A stretch of 64,000 nt of DNA from Pseudomonadota bacterium (GTDB lineage Bacteria; Pseudomonadota; Alphaproteobacteria; Acetobacterales; Acetobacteraceae), in contig JAJYYH010000063.1 in assembly GCA_021801255.1 (NCBI GenBank), positions 1 through 64,000 of the forward strand. The letters run 5' to 3'. The notes below the pieces were generated by a model. It saw nothing but the letters and a program-made list of their open reading frames with translations. It ran no database searches and was not told the DNA's origin. A program made the position numbers and the translations under genes. Shown piece by piece: positions 34,404 through 43,202 of the stretch (position 1 is its first letter; each line of letters begins with the position of its first letter).

Positions 34404-34502
34404 GCCTGAAAATCAATCGAGTTTGAAAAAGGCTGCCCTATGAAAAAACTTATTTTTCGATCGATTCTGGGGCGCGCGGGTATTTGTGTTCCAACTCTCA
34501 GG
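34404..34502 (-). repeat. Stop-anchored dispersed element, copy 3
   Basis: Minus strand runs from CCTGAGAGTTGGAACACAAATACCCGCGCGCC to GGCAGCCTTTTTCAAACTCGATTGATTTTCAGGC. The TGA in the first unit is the stop codon of the histidine kinase gene. The 3' end matches copy 2 almost base for base, and the ends can pair as an imperfect stem. Confidence 0.8.
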
Positions 34503-35292
34503 CGTATCTCGCGGCGCACAATAGCCGCGTGGCGGGAAGTTCGAGGGTCACCCGGCTGCCAATGCGCGGCGTGGCCTCGATGGCGAGCCGCCCACCATGC
34601 GCCTCGATCAGGGCGCGGGCGAGAGTGAGGCCGAGGCCGATGCCGCGGCTGTCGAGGCCGTTGCCACCGCCCGGCTCGGGGACCGCAAGACCCGTCCCCT
34701 CATCGCTCACCGCCAGGGAAAATCCCTCGGCACGGGCCTCGGCGGTGATTTCAATCCAGTCCCCATGGTGCGAGGAGCGTGCGGCGTGGCCGAGAATGCG
34801 GATCAGCGCCTGGCGCAGGGCACGCCGGTCGGCCAGGAGCGAGAGGGTGGCGATCTCCGGGGCGACGCGCCATTGCCGCTGGCTCGGCCCAAGCGACGCG
34901 GTGATGGTGGCGACCGCCTCGTCGATCAGTGGCGCCAGCGCCAGCGCCTCCTCATGGAGCACCTTGCGGCTCGCGCTGGGTTCGAGATGCGCCTCGAGAT
35001 CATCAGCGAGGCCAAGCAGGCTACGGCTCAGCCCGGCGATCGCCGCGGCCGAGGCGCGCGCCGCCGCGATGCTCCCGAGCGCCTGTGCTTCGCCGAGCAG
35101 ACGGAGCGTGGTTTCGCGGCATTCGTGCAAGGCGAGGCCGACCAGGCGGGCGAGGGCCGCACGCCCGCTTTGCGCAAGCTCGGCTTTGGCCTGGGCGCGC
35201 GCGCGCGCCGCGCGCCAGGGCAGCGTCGCCATCAGCCCGCCCAATCCCACCCCGAGCGCCGTTCCCGAGAGAAAAACCGCCATCCTGTCCAT
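34498..35292 (-). CDS. Membrane-anchored sensor histidine kinase with atypical N-box
   Basis: Probable two-component kinase of about 264 aa. One N-terminal membrane helix (FLSGTALGVGLGGLMATL), a short dimerisation segment with a possible phospho-His in ALHECRETTL, and an HATPase domain with DEGTGL (G1) and GIGLGLTLARALIEAHGGRL (G2). The N-box reads RILGHAARSS, with His in place of the Asn that coordinates Mg-ATP, so ATP binding may be altered or lost. No sensor domain and no response regulator nearby. Start: two ATGs 9 nt apart, the longer taken. The stop codon lies in a dispersed repeat. Confidence 0.72.
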   Translation of the reverse strand: MDRMAVFLSGTALGVGLGGLMATLPWRAARARAQAKAELAQSGRAALARLVGLALHECRETTLRLLGEAQALGSIAAARASAAAIAGLSRSLLGLADDLEAHLEPSASRKVLHEEALALAPLIDEAVATITASLGPSQRQWRVAPEIATLSLLADRRALRQALIRILGHAARSSHHGDWIEITAEARAEGFSLAVSDEGTGLAVPEPGGGNGLDSRGIGLGLTLARALIEAHGGRLAIEATPRIGSRVTLELPATRLLCAARYA

Positions 35293-35350
35293 CACGGCAT
35301 TCTGTCACGTCGATGGCAAAGTGCCGGTTAACGCTAGGCGAAATTTTACC

Positions 35351-36016
35351 CTATTCCGCCGCCGCGCGCAGCGCCGCACCGCCAGCGAGCGGGGCAAGCG
35401 GGGTGAGAAAGGCGAGGACGGCGAGGAGGAGGAGAAAATGCGGCCGCACCGGCAGGCCTACGGCCGCGGCGCTGCTGGCGCTGGTGGCGAAAATCAGCAC
35501 CGGCACGGCGAGCGGCAGCACCAGGAGCGGCAATAGCACGCCGCCGCGCCGCGCTCCGAGCACGATGGCCGCCCCGGCCGTGCCGAGAAGCGAGAGCGCG
35601 AACGTTCCCGGCACCAAGCAGGCGAGCAGCACGGGCAGGCCATTCGGGCTAATGCGTAGCATCACCGCGAGCGGGCCGGCGGCGAGCAGCAGCGGCAGGC
35701 CGGTCGTGAGCCAGTGCGCGGCGGCCTTGGCCAGGGCGATGGCGGCGGCGGGCAGGCCGGAGAGCAGCAACTGATCCAGCGTGCCATCCTCGAAATCGGC
35801 GCCGAACAGCCGGTCGAGCGGCAGCAAAGCCGCGAGCAGCGCACACACCCAGACGATCCCCGGCGCGAGCCGTCCCAGCGTCTCGGGGTTGGGGCCGATC
35901 GCGAGCGGGAACAGCAGGCCGGCGAGGAAGAAAAACAGCAGCACGGCAATCGTATCAGCGCCGTGGCGGAGTGAGAGGCGGAGGTCGCGCCCGATGAGCG
36001 CCAGGAGAAGGCTCAT
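35351..36016 (-). CDS. ccmB: Heme exporter protein CcmB
   Basis: Membrane subunit of the CcmABCD ABC complex that frees holo-CcmE in cytochrome c maturation. The 221-aa protein has six hydrophobic segments and the family features RDLRLSLRHGADT at the start and LDRLFGADFEDGTLDQLLLSGLP. It overlaps ccmA by ATGA. ccmC, which often follows, is absent here; the next gene is the histidine kinase. Confidence 0.92.
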   Translation of the reverse strand: MSLLLALIGRDLRLSLRHGADTIAVLLFFFLAGLLFPLAIGPNPETLGRLAPGIVWVCALLAALLPLDRLFGADFEDGTLDQLLLSGLPAAAIALAKAAAHWLTTGLPLLLAAGPLAVMLRISPNGLPVLLACLVPGTFALSLLGTAGAAIVLGARRGGVLLPLLVLPLAVPVLIFATSASSAAAVGLPVRPHFLLLLAVLAFLTPLAPLAGGAALRAAAE

Positions 36017-36666
36017 TGGAGCGCCAGTTCCGCTGCCCCGGCGAGCGGCAGCGGCAGATGGGTCGCGGCGATCACCATCCCGCCCTTGTCGCGATGGGTG
36101 GCGAGCATGGCGCCCAAGCGCTCGATCGCGGCGGCGTCGAGCCCGTTGGTCGGCTCATCGAGCAGCCAGAGCGGCGCGGCGGAAAGCAGCAGCCGGGCCA
36201 GGGCCAGGCGGCGTCGCTGTCCCGCCGAGAGAAAACGCGCGGGCAATGGAGCGAGCCGGGCGAGATCGAGCGCCCCCAGCGCCGCCCCGATCGGACGATC
36301 GGCATGGCGGGCGAAGAACCGTAAATTCTCCTCGACCGAGAGCGCCATCTTCACGGCGTCCTGATGGCCGAGATAGGCGATCTGCTCGGCCCAGGCCGCG
36401 CGATCCGCAAACGCCGGGACGCCGGCCCAGAGCAGCGTGCCGGCCCCCGGCGCCAGCAGCCCGGCCAAGAGTCGCAGCAGCGTCGATTTGCCGGCGCCGT
36501 TCGGCCCCATCAGCAAAAGCGCCCCGCCGGGGGCGAGCTGGAACGAAATCCCCTCGAAAACCAGCCGCTCACCCCGGAAGGCCGCGAGATCGCGGGCCTG
36601 CAAGAGGTTGGCCCGCAACAGGGCGGGGGCCGCCGCTTCGTCGGTTCTCGCGGCGCTCTCGGGCAT
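36013..36666 (-). CDS. ccmA: Heme exporter ATP-binding protein CcmA
   Basis: ATPase of the CcmABCD complex in cytochrome c biogenesis. The 217-aa protein has Walker A MGPNGAGKSTLLRLL, signature LSAGQRRRLALAR and Walker B LWLLDEPTNGLD. I begin at MPESAARTDEAA, which has GGAG upstream; the track adds 21 residues in the divergent promoter region shared with acnA. Coupled to ccmB. Confidence 0.93.
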   Translation of the reverse strand: MPESAARTDEAAAPALLRANLLQARDLAAFRGERLVFEGISFQLAPGGALLLMGPNGAGKSTLLRLLAGLLAPGAGTLLWAGVPAFADRAAWAEQIAYLGHQDAVKMALSVEENLRFFARHADRPIGAALGALDLARLAPLPARFLSAGQRRRLALARLLLSAAPLWLLDEPTNGLDAAAIERLGAMLATHRDKGGMVIAATHLPLPLAGAAELALQ

Positions 36667-36785
36667 GCTGCTCCGTCGTGCTTGTCGCAGGGCGGGGTAT
36701 GGTCTAAGCGACGCCGTGTTGCAATGCACCCGCCGGCGGCCGGAGTGGGCGTCGCGCGGGCGCGAAGCCAGAGGAAAGAGGCGCC

Positions 36786-39479
36786 ATGAAGACCATCGGG
36801 CAGGACAGTCTCAACCTTCGCCGGACGCTGCGGGTGGAAGGCAAGAGTTACGAATATTTTTCCCTGCCCGCCGCCGCCGAGGCGCTCGGCGACATCTCCC
36901 GCCTGCCGTTCACGCTCAAGATCCTGCTGGAAAACATTCTCCGCTTCGAGGACGGCGCGACCTACAAGGTGGCGGACGCCAAGGCGATCGTCGCCTGGCA
37001 GAAGGGGGCGCATTCCGAGGCCGAGGTGCCGTTCCGCCCCGCCCGCATCCTGATGCAGGATTTCACCGGGGTTCCCGCCGTCGTCGATCTCGCGGCGATG
37101 CGTGATGGCATCAAACGTTTGGGCGGCGATCCCGCCCGCGTCAATCCCCTCGTGCCGGTCGATCTGGTGATCGATCATTCGGTGATGGTCGATGTTTTTG
37201 GCACCCCCGACGCGCTGGCGCGCAATGTCGAGATCGAGTTCGAGCGCAATGGCGAGCGCTATGAATTCCTCCGCTGGGGCCAGGAGGCGTTCGGCAATTT
37301 CCGCGTCGTGCCGCCGGGCACCGGCATCTGCCATCAGGTCAATCTCGAATACCTCGCGCAAGCCGTGTGGACCAGCGAGGTGGCAGGCCAGACCTACGCC
37401 TATCCCGACACGCTCTACGGCACCGACAGCCACACCACGATGGTCAACGGCCTCGGCGTGCTCGGCTGGGGGGTGGGCGGGATCGAGGCCGAGGCGGCGA
37501 TGCTCGGCCAGCCCACCGCCATGCTCATCCCCGATGTCGTGGGCTTCCGCCTCACCGGCAAATTGCCCGAGGGCACGACGGCGACCGATCTCGTGCTCAC
37601 CGTCACCGAAATGCTGCGCAAGAAAAGCGTGGTCGGTAAATTCGTCGAATTCTATGGCCCCGCCCTCGACCATTTGCCGCTCGCCGACCGCGCCACCATC
37701 GGCAACATGGCCCCGGAATACGGCGCGACCTGCGGTTTCTTCCCCATCGATCGCACGACACTCGACTATATGCGCCTCACCGGGCGTGACGCGCATCGGC
37801 TTGCCCTGGTCGAGGCCTATCTCAAGGCGCAGGGTTTGTGGCGTGACGAGACGACGCCCGAGCCGCGGTTTTCCGATACGCTGGAGCTTGATCTCGGCCG
37901 CGTCGTGCCCTCGCTCGCCGGCCCGAAACGGCCGCAGGATCGGGTGACACTCGGTAACGCGAGCCGCGCGTTCAAGACCGAACTGACAAAAAGCCTGGGC
38001 GTGCCCGCCAACGACGTCGCGACGCGCGCGAAAGTGGCGGGCAAGAACTTCGATATCGGCCATGGCGACGTGGTGATCGCGGCGATCACCAGTTGCACCA
38101 ACACCTCCAACCCCGCCGTGCTCATCGCCGCTGGCCTTGTCGCGCGCAAGGCCCGCGCGCGCGGGTTGAAACCGAAACCCTGGGTGAAAACCTCGCTCGC
38201 GCCGGGCTCGCAGGTGGTCACGGATTATCTCAAGAGCGCCGGTCTCGACGCCGATCTCGATGCCTTGGGGTTCAATACGGTGGGCTATGGCTGCACCACC
38301 TGCATCGGCAATTCCGGCCCGCTCGACCCGGCGATCGCGGACGCCATCGAGGAGAAGAAACTGGTCGCGGTCTCGGTGCTTTCGGGCAACCGCAATTTCG
38401 AGGGCCGCGTGCATCCCAATGTCCGCGCCAATTATCTCGCGAGCCCGCCACTCGTCGTGGCCTACGCGCTGCTCGGCACGATGGGCGAGGACATCACCAC
38501 GGTTTCGCTCGGGACCGGAACGGACGGCAAGCCGGTCCACCTCAAGGATCTCTGGCCAAGTTCGGCGGAGGTCGCGGCGGCCATCGCAGCCCACGTCACG
38601 CGCGAGAAATTCGTTGCCCGCTACAGCGATGTCTTCAAGGGGCCGGCGCAGTGGCAGCGCCTCAAGCTCGCCACCCATGAGGCGACCTATCGCTGGAACG
38701 ACGGCTCGACCTATGTCAAGAACCCGCCCTATTTTAGGGATATCGCGGCCGAACCGCCGGGTATCGCGGAAATCAAGGGGGCGCGGGCGCTGGCGATTTT
38801 CGGCGATTCCATCACCACCGATCACATCAGCCCCGCCGGCAGTATCAAGAAATCCTCGCCCGCCGGGGAATACCTCCTCGAACACCAGATCAACGAGCGC
38901 GATTTCAACAGCTATGGCGCGCGGCGCGGCAACCATGAAGTGATGATGCGCGGCACCTTCGCCAATATCCGCATCAAGAACGAAATGGTTCCCGGCATCG
39001 AAGGCGGCGTCACCAGGCACCAGCCTTCGGGCGAACAGATGTCGATTTTCGCTGCCGCCATGCGCTACGCGAAGGAAGGCGTGCCGCTGATCGTCATTGG
39101 CGGCAAGGAATACGGCACCGGGTCGTCGCGCGACTGGGCGGCGAAGGGGCCGATGCTGCTCGGCATCCGCGCCGTCATCGCCGAGAGTTTCGAGCGTATC
39201 CACCGTTCCAATCTGGTCGGCATGGGGGTGTTGCCGCTCACCTTCCACACGGGCGTGGACCGCAAATCGCTGCGCCTGGACGGCACCGAGACCTTCGACC
39301 TGCTCGGCATCGAGGAGCTGAGGCCGCGCATGGATCTGACGCTTGCGATCCATCGCGCCGATGGCGCCATGGAAAAAGTCGCGCTGCTGTGCCGTGTCGA
39401 TACGCTCGACGAGGTCGCCTATTGCCGACACGGCGGCATCTTGCCCTACGTGCTGCGAGGCATGGCGAAGGCCGCCTGA
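36786..39479 (+). CDS. acnA: Aconitate hydratase A
   Basis: [4Fe-4S] enzyme interconverting citrate and isocitrate in the TCA cycle; in a methylcitrate cycle it may also hydrate 2-methyl-cis-aconitate. The 897-aa protein shows cluster cysteines in AITSCTNTSNP (Cys near 437) and GCTTCIGNSG, the substrate segment YGTDSHTTMVNGLG, and the C-terminal swivel domain with YGTGSSRDWAAKGP. AGGAAAGAGG precedes the ATG. Divergent from ccmA. Its end overlaps the next ORF. A 973-aa minus-strand ORF over it is a GC shadow. Confidence 0.97.
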   Translation: MKTIGQDSLNLRRTLRVEGKSYEYFSLPAAAEALGDISRLPFTLKILLENILRFEDGATYKVADAKAIVAWQKGAHSEAEVPFRPARILMQDFTGVPAVVDLAAMRDGIKRLGGDPARVNPLVPVDLVIDHSVMVDVFGTPDALARNVEIEFERNGERYEFLRWGQEAFGNFRVVPPGTGICHQVNLEYLAQAVWTSEVAGQTYAYPDTLYGTDSHTTMVNGLGVLGWGVGGIEAEAAMLGQPTAMLIPDVVGFRLTGKLPEGTTATDLVLTVTEMLRKKSVVGKFVEFYGPALDHLPLADRATIGNMAPEYGATCGFFPIDRTTLDYMRLTGRDAHRLALVEAYLKAQGLWRDETTPEPRFSDTLELDLGRVVPSLAGPKRPQDRVTLGNASRAFKTELTKSLGVPANDVATRAKVAGKNFDIGHGDVVIAAITSCTNTSNPAVLIAAGLVARKARARGLKPKPWVKTSLAPGSQVVTDYLKSAGLDADLDALGFNTVGYGCTTCIGNSGPLDPAIADAIEEKKLVAVSVLSGNRNFEGRVHPNVRANYLASPPLVVAYALLGTMGEDITTVSLGTGTDGKPVHLKDLWPSSAEVAAAIAAHVTREKFVARYSDVFKGPAQWQRLKLATHEATYRWNDGSTYVKNPPYFRDIAAEPPGIAEIKGARALAIFGDSITTDHISPAGSIKKSSPAGEYLLEHQINERDFNSYGARRGNHEVMMRGTFANIRIKNEMVPGIEGGVTRHQPSGEQMSIFAAAMRYAKEGVPLIVIGGKEYGTGSSRDWAAKGPMLLGIRAVIAESFERIHRSNLVGMGVLPLTFHTGVDRKSLRLDGTETFDLLGIEELRPRMDLTLAIHRADGAMEKVALLCRVDTLDEVAYCRHGGILPYVLRGMAKAA

Positions 39480-41611
39480 TCGCGCGCCGGGCGCGGCTGA
39501 TCTCCGGGCTGCGGCGCTTCCTCGCAGCGCCGCAAGCCGATCTTTCGCGCCTGCCGATCGCGCTCGATCTCCGCGCCATCAGCATCGCTGAAGGGGTGCG
39601 GGCGGCGCTTTCGACCGCGGTGATGGTGGCGCTGGCGGGCTGGCTCGGCTGGCCGCCCTTGATGCAAAGCGCCCTGGCGGCGCTTTTCACCTGCATGTGC
39701 GATCCCGGCGGGCCGGTCAGAAGGCGGGTTCCGGCGCTGCTCAGCTTCACTTTTCTCGGTGCCGTGACGCTGCTGGCCTTCGGCTTCCTGCGCGGTCTCG
39801 GCTATGGCGCCATTCCGCTCGCCTGCCTCGCCGTGTTCTGCTTCAGCTTTCTCCGCGTCTATGGCCAGGCGGCGCAGCAAGTAGGCGCGCTGCTCACCGT
39901 GGTGTTGCTGCTGGCGCTCGATCGCCCCTGGCCAGACGCCGCGACGGCGTTCACCATGGCTGGCTTGTTCGTTGCCGGCAGTCTCTGGGCGGTGCTGCTG
40001 ACCCTGGTGATCTGGCGGCTCCACCCCTACCGCCCGGTGCGCCGGGCGGTTGCGGACGTGTATCGGGCGCTCGCGCTCCTCGCTGATGATCTGCGCCGCA
40101 CCAGCGGTTCAGGCGATGAAGCGGCGTGGGAGGCGCATGCGCGGGCCTATCGGCGGCGGGTGCGCGAGGCCTTGGAGCAGGCGCGCGCAGTGGTGCGCGC
40201 GACCTTGCGCCAGCGCGGCGCGCAGAGCCCGCGCGCGGCGCAGAGCTTGATCCGGCTGGAGACCGCCGAGCAGCTTTTCGCCGCGCTGATCGCGCTCGAG
40301 GAAACCCTCGCGCAGTACCAGCCCGAATCGCCGCAAGCGGCTCCGGGCCGCGACGTGGCGGCGCGTCTGCTGCGGCGCCTTCCGTCCCTGCTCGGCGTGC
40401 TCGCCGGCTTCATCCTGCACGACGAGGCCGCGCGGCCGGCGCGGCTCGAGCGCGCCATCGCCGCGATCGAGGCCGGATTCGCGACGCTCGCGCCGGGCGA
40501 TCCCGTGGCGCGAATTGGTGCCGCGATCGTCGATCGGCTGCGCATCGCCTTCACCCTCAGCCTGCCAGCGGGGTTCCTCCCCGCGGCCGGACCCGACGGC
40601 GCGCCGCCGCCGCTCGCCGAGCGGCTGCGCGGCCCGCTCAGCGCCAATCTCTCCCCGGCCTCGGCGGCGCTGCGCCATGCCGCGCGCACCGCCCTCGTCA
40701 CCGCCCCGGCGCTCGCCATCACCTTTCGCGAAAACGGCACCTATCAGCACTGGCTCACCATCACGCTGGTTCTGACCATGCAGCCCTATTTCGCCGTCAC
40801 CCTGCAACGCGCCATGGAGCGCATCGGCGGGACGGTGCTGGGCGGGCTGCTCGCCGCACTTCTCACCCTGATCTGCCATACGCCCTGGCAGATCGCGGGC
40901 GCGCTGTTTCCCCTCGCGGTGATCGCGCTGTCGGTGCGAACCGCGAGTTTCGGCCTCTATATCATGCTGCTCACCCCGCTCATCGTGCTGCTCTCGGAAC
41001 TCGGCCATGCCGGGGCGAGCGGCATCGAGATCGCGGCGATGCGTGCGGCTTACACCTTGGCCGGCGGCCTGCTGGCGGTCGCCGGCGCGCTGATCCTCTG
41101 GCCGAGCTGGGAGCCCGAGCGGCTGGCCGGCGAACTCGCCGCGGCACTGCGAGCCCATGCCTGCCACGCACGGGCAGAATTCGCGCTGCTGCTCGACGCC
41201 GATGCGGCCCGGCTTGCGGCGGCCGAGGCGGCGCGGCGGGGAGCGGGCATCGCCAGCAACAATCTCGAAGCCTCGCTGGCGCGCGCGTTGAATGAGCCGC
41301 GCCGGGGCCGCCAGGCGATGCTCGATGTCGCACTCGTGATCGATGCCGCGCTGCGGCGGGTAGCCGGGCGGCTGATCGCCATGCGGCTCGACGCATCCGT
41401 CCCCGCTGCCGAGGATCGAATAGCCTTGGCCGCCTGGGGCGCGTGGATTGCCGTGGCGCTCGAAACCCTCGCCGCCGATACCGCCGCCGCCCTTCCCCCG
41501 CCGCCTGAGCGCCTGCCGCGGGAGAGTGCGAGCGCCGAGGCGATCGGGCGCCTCGCGCGGCAGGTGGAATTGATCGCCGGCGCCCTGCAACGCGCCGCGC
41601 GGCAGGGCTGA
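39389..41611 (+). CDS. FUSC family membrane protein
   Basis: Fusaric acid resistance-type inner-membrane protein (aromatic acid exporter fold), up to 740 aa. Two blocks of about five to six membrane helices (about 70-205 and 445-560) are each followed by a cytoplasmic helical domain. The second block contains RENGTYQHWLTITLVLTMQPYF, the typical FUSC repeat. The start is unsettled: the ORF opens with GTG inside acnA (91-nt overlap), a TTG follows, and the only codon with a good ribosome site (GAAGG) is a CTG overlapping the acnA stop; the first ATG lies within the first membrane helix. Substrate unknown; no membrane-fusion partner nearby. Confidence 0.82.
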   Translation: MPCRYARRGRLLPTRRHLALRAARHGEGRLIARRARLISGLRRFLAAPQADLSRLPIALDLRAISIAEGVRAALSTAVMVALAGWLGWPPLMQSALAALFTCMCDPGGPVRRRVPALLSFTFLGAVTLLAFGFLRGLGYGAIPLACLAVFCFSFLRVYGQAAQQVGALLTVVLLLALDRPWPDAATAFTMAGLFVAGSLWAVLLTLVIWRLHPYRPVRRAVADVYRALALLADDLRRTSGSGDEAAWEAHARAYRRRVREALEQARAVVRATLRQRGAQSPRAAQSLIRLETAEQLFAALIALEETLAQYQPESPQAAPGRDVAARLLRRLPSLLGVLAGFILHDEAARPARLERAIAAIEAGFATLAPGDPVARIGAAIVDRLRIAFTLSLPAGFLPAAGPDGAPPPLAERLRGPLSANLSPASAALRHAARTALVTAPALAITFRENGTYQHWLTITLVLTMQPYFAVTLQRAMERIGGTVLGGLLAALLTLICHTPWQIAGALFPLAVIALSVRTASFGLYIMLLTPLIVLLSELGHAGASGIEIAAMRAAYTLAGGLLAVAGALILWPSWEPERLAGELAAALRAHACHARAEFALLLDADAARLAAAEAARRGAGIASNNLEASLARALNEPRRGRQAMLDVALVIDAALRRVAGRLIAMRLDASVPAAEDRIALAAWGAWIAVALETLAADTAAALPPPPERLPRESASAEAIGRLARQVELIAGALQRAARQG

Positions 41612-41614
41612 AGC

Positions 41615-42193
41615 TCAGGCCGGAGCGCGGCCGAGACTGTAGAATTCATCGTTCGGGCGCATGCTCATCGCATTCGCCAGCCGGTTCGACATGCCGAAGA
41701 ACGCGGCGATGGCAACGATGTCCCAGCTATCTTCCTCGCTGAAGCCGGCCTCGCGCAGGCGCGCGTAATCGGCTTCCTCGATGGCGTAGGCCGCGGTGGC
41801 GACCTTGACCGCGAAATCGAGCATGGCGCGCTGGCGTGGCGTAATATCGGCCTTGCGGTAGTTGGCGGCGATCTGCTCGGCGATCAGCGGGTTTTTCGCC
41901 CGCACGCGCAAAATCGCGCCATGCGCGATGACGCAATATTGGCACTGGTTCACGCTCGACGTGGCGACCACGATCATCTCGCGCTCGGCCTTGGAAACCC
42001 CGCCCTCCTTGTTCATCAGCGCGTCGTGGTAGGCAAAAAAAGCGCGGAACTCCGCCGGCCGATGGGCAAGCGCCAGAAAGACATGGGGCACAAAGCCAGA
42101 TTTTTCCTGCACGGTCGCGATGCGCGCGCGGATATCCTCGGGCAGATCGGCAAGCCGCGGGATGGGAAAACGGCTGATCGGTGGGCTGGACAT
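41615..42193 (-). CDS. Peroxidase-related enzyme (AhpD/carboxymuconolactone decarboxylase-like)
   Basis: A 192-aa protein of the AhpD-like fold. It holds the redox CxxC with following His (NQCQYCVIAHGA), helices with SKAEREMIVVATSSV, and the C-terminal NRLANAMSMRPNDEFYSLGR common to uncharacterised peroxidase-related proteins. I start at MSSPPISRFPIPRL with GGAGAG upstream; the track adds 27 residues. Convergent with the FUSC gene, 3 nt apart. Probably a thiol-dependent peroxide or hydroperoxide reductase; the reductant is unknown. Confidence 0.85.
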   Translation of the reverse strand: MSSPPISRFPIPRLADLPEDIRARIATVQEKSGFVPHVFLALAHRPAEFRAFFAYHDALMNKEGGVSKAEREMIVVATSSVNQCQYCVIAHGAILRVRAKNPLIAEQIAANYRKADITPRQRAMLDFAVKVATAAYAIEEADYARLREAGFSEEDSWDIVAIAAFFGMSNRLANAMSMRPNDEFYSLGRAPA

Positions 42194-42337
42194 GGGTTTC
42201 TCTCCGGTGTCGGGAGAGAAAATCCTATCCCGCTCGGGCCGCGCACGCCAGCGTGCCGCATGCCAGCCTGCCAAGTCGCGGCCCAGGGCAATCGGGGCAA
42301 GGGTGCTTGGGGCGTTTCTGGAATAGGGACCGCGTGA

Positions 42338-42385
42338 GGGCCAGGGGTTTCCCCCCTGGACCCCAGCAAAGGCAAAGTCTTCGCT
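42338..42385. repeat. REP-like hairpin, copy B
   Basis: CCAGGGG-TTTCC-CCCCTGG followed by ACCCCAGCAAAGGCAAAG. Read on the minus strand it is CTTTGCCTTTGCTGGGGTCCAGGGG...CCCCTGG, the same core as copies A and C. It fills most of the gap of about 220 bp between two minus-strand genes. Confidence 0.7.
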
Positions 42386-42412
42386 CTACCCTTCGGAGAG
42401 GGGGCAGCGTCG

Positions 42413-42724
42413 CTACATTCGCACTTGGCTGATCTGCATGGTGGGCTGGATGTCGGTATAGTTCGGCACATCCGCCATGATTTCCTTGGCGTGCGGGCCG
42501 AACGCGCCCTGGAAACTCTCGACGCTGTCGAAATAGAGATGCGCCGCGCCGACGAAGGGGGCTGGGCTGTTGGGTGCGCCACCGGCCATGCCTTCATCGA
42601 CCTCGGTGCGTTTCAGCGCCGCGCCGAGCTTATTGATCACCATCGGAATATGCTTGGCGCAGTAATAGTCCATATCGAAGCGGGATTTTTCGCCCCGCGG
42701 ATAGAGTACGCTGACCTTGATCAT
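42413..42724 (-). CDS. EthD domain-containing protein
   Basis: A 103-aa single-domain protein of the EthD/dimeric alpha-beta barrel group. It begins MIKVSVLYPRGEKSRFDMDYYCAKHIPMV with the FD..YY...H pattern of the family and has AAHLYFDSVESFQGAF. A strong GGGAGG site precedes the ATG. EthD is linked to ether degradation in some actinobacteria, but most homologues have no proven role. Independent of its neighbours as far as I can see. Confidence 0.88.
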   Translation of the reverse strand: MIKVSVLYPRGEKSRFDMDYYCAKHIPMVINKLGAALKRTEVDEGMAGGAPNSPAPFVGAAHLYFDSVESFQGAFGPHAKEIMADVPNYTDIQPTMQISQVRM

Positions 42725-42821
42725 GTTTTCCTCCCTCGTCTCGGTTGCATCGGCGCCGGGCGCTGGGCCGGCCCGCGCCCCAGCCATAGCGCGCGGCGGC
42801 GGCGCGGCAAAGGGGGCGGCC

Positions 42822-43202
42822 TCAGGTCGGGCGGTGTTCGGGATGGCGGAGCATCCACAGCCGCTCATGCGCGGCGACCAGGCTTTCAATGGTGCGCCGG
42901 CGATTGCCCTCGGCCGCCGTGGGACGGCGGCTCAGCATCAGTTCCAGCACATGCAGCAATTTTTCCGCCACTTCGTAATCCGCCTGATCGCAGGCGTGGT
43001 GGAAGGCGATCAGGATTTTATCAGACAGCCGGCGGCTGTAGCGCGGCACGCCACCTTCGGGTTTCCCGGTTTCCTCGCTTTCGCCCATGTCAGGATCGCC
43101 TTCTTTTTGTTGTGCGGCGTGTTTGGCGGAAGGGGATAGAGCAGCATCTCGCTTCGGTCTTCCACGCCGGCGGGGACCGATTTTTTGCACGTCCGAACTC
43201 AC
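42822..43202 (-). CDS. Conserved-type hypothetical protein with AT-hook-like N-terminus
   Basis: A 126-aa protein I do not recognise. The N-terminal 45 residues are polar and basic with an AT-hook-like RRRGRPKRD. Residues about 55-125 are predicted helical (KILIAFHHACDQADYEVAEKLLHVLELML, then TIESLVAAHERLWML). Its ATG overlaps the SCO1 stop by 4 nt, which supports it as a real, co-translated gene. DNA binding is possible from the hook motif but unproven. Confidence 0.65.
   Translation of the reverse strand: MSSDVQKIGPRRRGRPKRDAALSPSAKHAAQQKEGDPDMGESEETGKPEGGVPRYSRRLSDKILIAFHHACDQADYEVAEKLLHVLELMLSRRPTAAEGNRRRTIESLVAAHERLWMLRHPEHRPT

Noticed and set aside
31819-34443. 874-aa plus-strand ORF opposite the helicase
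   Set aside because: Shadow of the Suv3-like helicase, which carries Walker A, DEIQ and GRAGRG motifs.
36510-39431. 973-aa minus-strand ORF across acnA
   Set aside because: It lies antisense to a fully recognisable aconitase, is rich in Arg/Gly/His/Asp as expected from a GC-rich reverse frame, and has no domain pattern.
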